This document shows, in pieces, positions 61,211 to 64,000 of a stretch of 64,000 nucleotides of DNA (its first letter is position 1; each line of letters begins with the position of its first letter). The stretch covers positions 124,001 to 188,000 of the forward strand of contig NZ_JBBMEX010000002.1 in NCBI RefSeq assembly GCF_040096355.1, written 5' to 3'. This stretch comes from Maccoyibacter intestinihominis (GTDB lineage: Bacteria > Bacillota > Clostridia > Lachnospirales > Lachnospiraceae). The notes beneath the pieces are model-generated. The model made no database searches. It saw only the letters and a list, made by a program, of their open reading frames with translations, and was not told the origin of the DNA. The position numbers and the translations under genes are program-made.

Positions 61211-61631
61211 CCATGTGATCTTAGCATTGATGGGATTGTTTGCAGGCTTTGCAGTATCTGCCGGAACATTTGCTTTTTTAATTGCCATCGGTGTTATCCC
61301 GAGACTGATCGGAAAGTCGAATACGGCAAGGGCGGTATTTTCTTATGAAACGATGATCCTGTTAGGGGGCGTTGTTGGAAATGTGATCTCCACTTATTCG
61401 GATATGTCCATGCCGGCAGGCAGGATTTTGTTGATCATATTTGGTTTTTGTGCAGGCATTTTTGTGGGCTGCATTGCCGTTTCTTTAGCAGAGATCATCA
61501 ATACATTTCCCATTGTGTTCCGGCGTTATAAATTGAGTATCGGACTGGCATGGGCACTGGCATTTATGGCATTTGGAAAAATGGCGGGTGCATTGTTCTA
61601 TTTTTGGACAGGGTATATGAGTACGCTGTAA
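61200..61631 (+). CDS. spoVAB: Stage V sporulation protein AB
   Basis: 143 residues, about four membrane helices. ALMGLFAGFAVSAGTFAFLI and IGVIPRLIGKSNTARAVFSY are characteristic of SpoVAB. ATG 61200 overlaps the spoVAA end by 11 bases. Inner-membrane component of the DPA channel apparatus. Confidence 0.88.
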   Translation: MWVNHVILALMGLFAGFAVSAGTFAFLIAIGVIPRLIGKSNTARAVFSYETMILLGGVVGNVISTYSDMSMPAGRILLIIFGFCAGIFVGCIAVSLAEIINTFPIVFRRYKLSIGLAWALAFMAFGKMAGALFYFWTGYMSTL

Positions 61632-61647
61632 TAAGGAGGAAAACAGA

Positions 61648-62118
61648 GTGAAGGAAGAAGATAAGCAGATTCAAAATGAAGAGTATAACGAGTATGTAAA
61701 ACAGGTGACTCCGACGAATAATCTTTTTGGAAATATGGTAAAAGCGTTTATCGTAGGAGGCGTTATCTGTGTCATCGGTCAGGTGATCTTAAACGTAGCT
61801 ATGAACCGGTTTGGACTTGACAAAGAGACGGCGGGAAGCTGGTGCAGTATGTTGTTGATCTTGTTGAGTATTATTCTAACAGGATTTAATATTTACCCAA
61901 CGTTCGCAAAATGGGGAGGTGCCGGAGCATTGGTGCCAATCACCGGATTTGCCAATTCCGTGGCTTCGCCGGCAATCGAGTTCAAAAAAGAGGGTCAGGT
62001 GTTTGGAATCGGATGTAAGATATTTACGATCGCAGGGCCGGTCATCCTCTATGGAATTTTTACAAGCTGGGTGTTAGGACTCATTTACTGGATCGGACGA
62101 TGCGTGGGATGGTTTTAA
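61648..62118 (+). CDS. spoVAC: Stage V sporulation protein AC
   Basis: 156 residues from GTG 61648 (AAGGAGG upstream). VKAFIVGGVICVIGQVILNV and GGAGALVPITGFANSVASPA match SpoVAC, the mechanosensitive channel component of the DPA transporter. A strong terminator follows at once, so spoVAD and spoVAE, usually next, are not in this operon. Confidence 0.92.
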   Translation: MKEEDKQIQNEEYNEYVKQVTPTNNLFGNMVKAFIVGGVICVIGQVILNVAMNRFGLDKETAGSWCSMLLILLSIILTGFNIYPTFAKWGGAGALVPITGFANSVASPAIEFKKEGQVFGIGCKIFTIAGPVILYGIFTSWVLGLIYWIGRCVGWF

Positions 62119-62150
62119 AAGCAGATGTTGTCCGGACAGATGTTGTATAG

Positions 62151-62201
62151 CCGCAGTAGCAGGACATCATGGATGTTAGAGTTTGCTATTGCGGTTTTTT
62201 T
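62151..62201 (+). terminator. Terminator after spoVAC
   Basis: CCGCAGTAGCA/TGCTATTGCGG (62151-62161, 62184-62194) followed by seven T. Confidence 0.85.
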
Positions 62202-62218
62202 ACTCTATAGGATTAGGG

Positions 62219-62512
62219 GCAAAAGACGGTTTGAAATTTTTGGATTGGCAACTTGCACAAATCCGGGTCTATTTTGTTCCGTTGTACGAAAATAAGAAAA
62301 TCTAAGTCTGTCTGAGTCAGGCTGCAATGGAGTGACGTGTACGTCTTAAACGCCCCGTCCATGGGTCATTAAGACTTTTGCTGCCGTCCATGGCAGCAAA
62401 ACACTGTACATGAACAGCCAGACTAAGATTTACTAATTTTCTCCCAAAGTCACAAAAGCAGTCCCGGTTTTGTGCAAGTTGCCGACCACTAAGGTTGTGA
62501 GCCGTCTTTTGC
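62219..62512. repeat. Dispersed palindromic repeat A (MITE-like), copy 2
   Basis: 294 bases bounded by GCAAAAGACGG/CCGTCTTTTGC. The interior is nearly identical to copy 1 (26123-26426), including the two hairpins with GTCCAT loops, while the ends differ in sequence but still pair. It is flanked on both sides by CTCTATAGGA, the start of repeat D. Confidence 0.85.
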
Positions 62513-62520
62513 GATACTAA

Positions 62521-62612
62521 TCTCTATAGGAAATATTGTGTTACATAAAAGTATAAAATTCGTGTTTTCGATAGAGCAAGAAGCCCTTCAGGCGAAGATG
62601 TGCAGCACACTT
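62521..62612. repeat. Dispersed repeat D, copy 3
   Basis: CTCTATAGGAAATATTGTGT, a loop, then a degenerate second arm (GTGTTTTCGATAGAG) and AGAAGCCCTTCAGGCGAAGA. Adjoins repeat A and precedes the PadR promoter. Confidence 0.75.
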
Positions 62613-62636
62613 TTGTCTGTAACATATCCAACATAC

Positions 62637-62668
62637 TTGACAACCAATATTATACGTCATATAATATT
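62637..62668 (+). promoter_or_regulatory. Consensus promoter overlapped by PadR-type operator
   Basis: TTGACA (62637-62642), 17 bases, TATAAT (62660-62665). The dyad AATATTATA/TATAATATT (62646-62654, 62660-62668) covers the spacer and -10, ideal for autorepression. Confidence 0.8.
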
Positions 62669-62695
62669 GACTATCAAATAGCAAGGAGAGATTCC

Positions 62696-63019
62696 ATGAT
62701 TTTTCAGACGGGTGCGGCTCTTTTGGATGCAATCGTTCTTGCAGTTGTTTCCAAAGAGGAAGAAGGCACATATGGATATAAGATCACACAGGAAGTACGC
62801 AGTACGATCGAGGTTTCGGAATCGACACTTTATCCGGTACTCCGACGACTGCAAAAGAACCGGTGTTTAGAAGTATACGATGTGGAATGTGCGGGCAGGA
62901 ACCGGCGGTATTACAAGATTACAGATGCCGGAAGAGCACAGCTTTTATTATATCGCAGGGAATGGGCGGATTATTCTTCTAAAATCAGTCTGCTGTTTTC
63001 TGGAGAGGAGATTAAATGA
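62696..63019 (+). CDS. PadR-family transcriptional regulator
   Basis: 107 residues from ATG 62696 (AAGGAGAG upstream). ALLDAIVLAVVSKEEEGTYG and VSESTLYPVLRRLQKNRCLE are PadR winged-helix motifs. It overlaps the DUF1700 gene by 4 bases and starts the common PadR-DUF1700-DUF4097 module, which in Firmicutes is linked to cell-envelope stress. Its promoter contains a matching dyad. Confidence 0.92.
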   Translation: MIFQTGAALLDAIVLAVVSKEEEGTYGYKITQEVRSTIEVSESTLYPVLRRLQKNRCLEVYDVECAGRNRRYYKITDAGRAQLLLYRREWADYSSKISLLFSGEEIK

Positions 63020-63702
63020 ACCGAAAAGTATTTATGGAGAGACTGCGTGAGTGTTTAGCAGATATTTCTGCGGAAGAAAGAGAAGATGCACTTACATATT
63101 ATGAGAGTTATTTTGAAGAAGCCGGTGTGGAAAATGAGGCACAGGTCATTGAGGAACTGGGTTCTCCTGAAAAAGTAGCAGAGAACATCAAGCGTGATCT
63201 GCTCGAGGAACCGCAGAGCAGTATCCAGGCACCGGAATGTATGAAAAAGGAATCGTCAGAGGATTTTTCATCAGAAGATTTTGAAAAAAACGAACAATAC
63301 GAAGAATATGAACAAAAGGATAAGTCAGGAAGGATTGCTATGATCATTGTAATTGCTGTTTTAACGTTTCCAATCTGGATCACTGTGGCAGCAACATTAT
63401 TTGGACTGATCGTGGCAGCTTTTGGCGTGTTGTTCGGATGTGCAGCGGGAGGCATTGCCGCAACAGTGGGACTTCTGATATCAGGAGTGGCATTAATTGG
63501 CATGGGAATCGGTGGATGTATCTCCGGAAGTATTGCAGCGGGAATCCTTGTGACGGGAGCCGGATTTTTCGTAATGGCAATCGGAATCCTTTTATTGATC
63601 TGTGTTGTATGGATCTGTGGCAGGGCAGTTCCGATATGTTGCCGTTGGATCGTTAATCTTTGTAGAAAACCATGGCAAAGAAGAAAGGAGCGTATGTCAT
63701 GA
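63016..63702 (+). CDS. DUF1700 (HAAS-type) membrane protein
   Basis: 228 residues. The N-terminus MNRKVFMERLRECLADISAE and EEAGVENEAQVIEELGSPEK is the HAAS/DUF1700 domain that couples to PadR. An acidic linker is followed by a glycine- and alanine-rich membrane region of four or so helices. It overlaps both neighbours by 4 bases. Confidence 0.9.
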   Translation: MNRKVFMERLRECLADISAEEREDALTYYESYFEEAGVENEAQVIEELGSPEKVAENIKRDLLEEPQSSIQAPECMKKESSEDFSSEDFEKNEQYEEYEQKDKSGRIAMIIVIAVLTFPIWITVAATLFGLIVAAFGVLFGCAAGGIAATVGLLISGVALIGMGIGGCISGSIAAGILVTGAGFFVMAIGILLLICVVWICGRAVPICCRWIVNLCRKPWQRRKERMS

Positions 63703-64000
63703 AAAAATTTGTGAAAGGCTGTCTGATCTTAGCAGCCGTATGTGCGGTACTTGGCGGTGTGGCATGCGTGACCGGACTGGTATTAGGAGCCGGAACGAGA
63801 GAATTGCAGCAGGCATTTCGTGAGAGTGGATTAAAAGACTGGATTTGGGAAATCGGTTCGGATAGTTCAGAGGAATCTTTTGACTGGGAAAAGGAAAGTG
63901 ACGTGTCAAAGACGCTGGATAGTTTTTCAAGTGAAGAGATCGATTCTTTAGAAATTGAATTAAAATATGGAACATTAGATATAGAAGAAAGTGATACGGA
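63699..64000 (+). CDS. DUF4097-type envelope protein (3'-partial)
   Basis: Starts ATGA-coupled to DUF1700 (AAAGGAG at 63684-63690) and runs off the window. A membrane helix (LILAAVCAVLGGVACVTGLV) is followed by an acidic linker and the first strands of a beta-rich domain (SLEIELKYGTLDIEESDT), the start of the DUF4097 repeat fold seen in LiaF-like proteins. Third member of the PadR module. Confidence 0.82.
   Translation, partial: MKKFVKGCLILAAVCAVLGGVACVTGLVLGAGTRELQQAFRESGLKDWIWEIGSDSSEESFDWEKESDVSKTLDSFSSEEIDSLEIELKYGTLDIEESDT

Noticed and set aside
1..64000. CRISPR arrays, rRNA and tRNA genes
   Set aside because: No regularly spaced direct repeats and no recognisable rRNA or tRNA sequences were found by eye; a covariance-model scan would be decisive for tRNAs.

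Overview
The window looks like chromosomal DNA of a spore-forming, anaerobic, gut-type member of the Firmicutes, most likely Lachnospiraceae. Supporting signs are the low-to-middling GC content, AAGGAGG ribosome binding sites, frequent GTG/TTG starts, spoVAA-spoVAB-spoVAC behind a sigma-G-like promoter, cell-wall proteins ending in APKTGD plus a membrane anchor, PadR-DUF1700-DUF4097 modules, DUF1836, a YerC/TrpR-like regulator and a beta-glucuronidase operon. No species is claimed. No rRNA, tRNA or CRISPR array was recognised.

Region by region: 1-8.6 kb holds housekeeping genes (methyltransferase fragment, hslO, nadE, PAP2 phosphatase, L,D-transpeptidase, two aminotransferases). From 9300 to 24094 lies a 14.8-kb integrated element that has cut an ABC substrate-binding lipoprotein gene in two: its 3' part is at 8737-9305 and its 5' part at 24089-24527, both on the minus strand. 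Excising the DNA between the two CAGGTG cores restores the reading frame exactly. The element carries a large serine recombinase at one end, PadR and MerR regulators, a sortase-type surface protein, an HD-GYP protein, an AraC regulator and, at the other end, a glucuronide operon (beta-glucuronidase, GPH transporter, 2-keto-3-deoxygluconate kinase). The 20-bp arms next to the cores form an inverted repeat (16/20 matches), as expected for an attP.

From 24.5 to 32.5 kb there are more housekeeping genes (PHP phosphoesterase, DUF1836, YerC-like, PcrA/UvrD helicase, RlmD-type rRNA methyltransferase) and a SymE-like remnant. From 33.1 to 41.4 kb a c-di-GMP-I riboswitch leads a signalling operon: solute-binding lipoprotein, hybrid kinase, second solute-binding lipoprotein, second hybrid kinase, Hpt protein and a damaged REC/HD-GYP gene. 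From 41.4 to 46.9 kb there is an accessory patch with an HTH fragment, a KilA-N protein, a truncated AbrB/MazE-type antitoxin on the opposite strand, and a second MerR/surface-protein pair that mirrors the one in the element.

From 47 to 56 kb lie an amino-acid ABC importer, an acyltransferase-DUF6320-esterase-deacetylase cluster, rarA and an aspartate-type aminotransferase. From 56 to 59 kb is a decayed ABC exporter, interrupted by an Rpn-family gene and palindromic repeats. From 59 to 64 kb are a split ThrE-type exporter, the spoVA genes and a PadR-DUF1700-DUF4097 module cut by the window end. Four families of palindromic dispersed repeats are scattered through the intergenic DNA.
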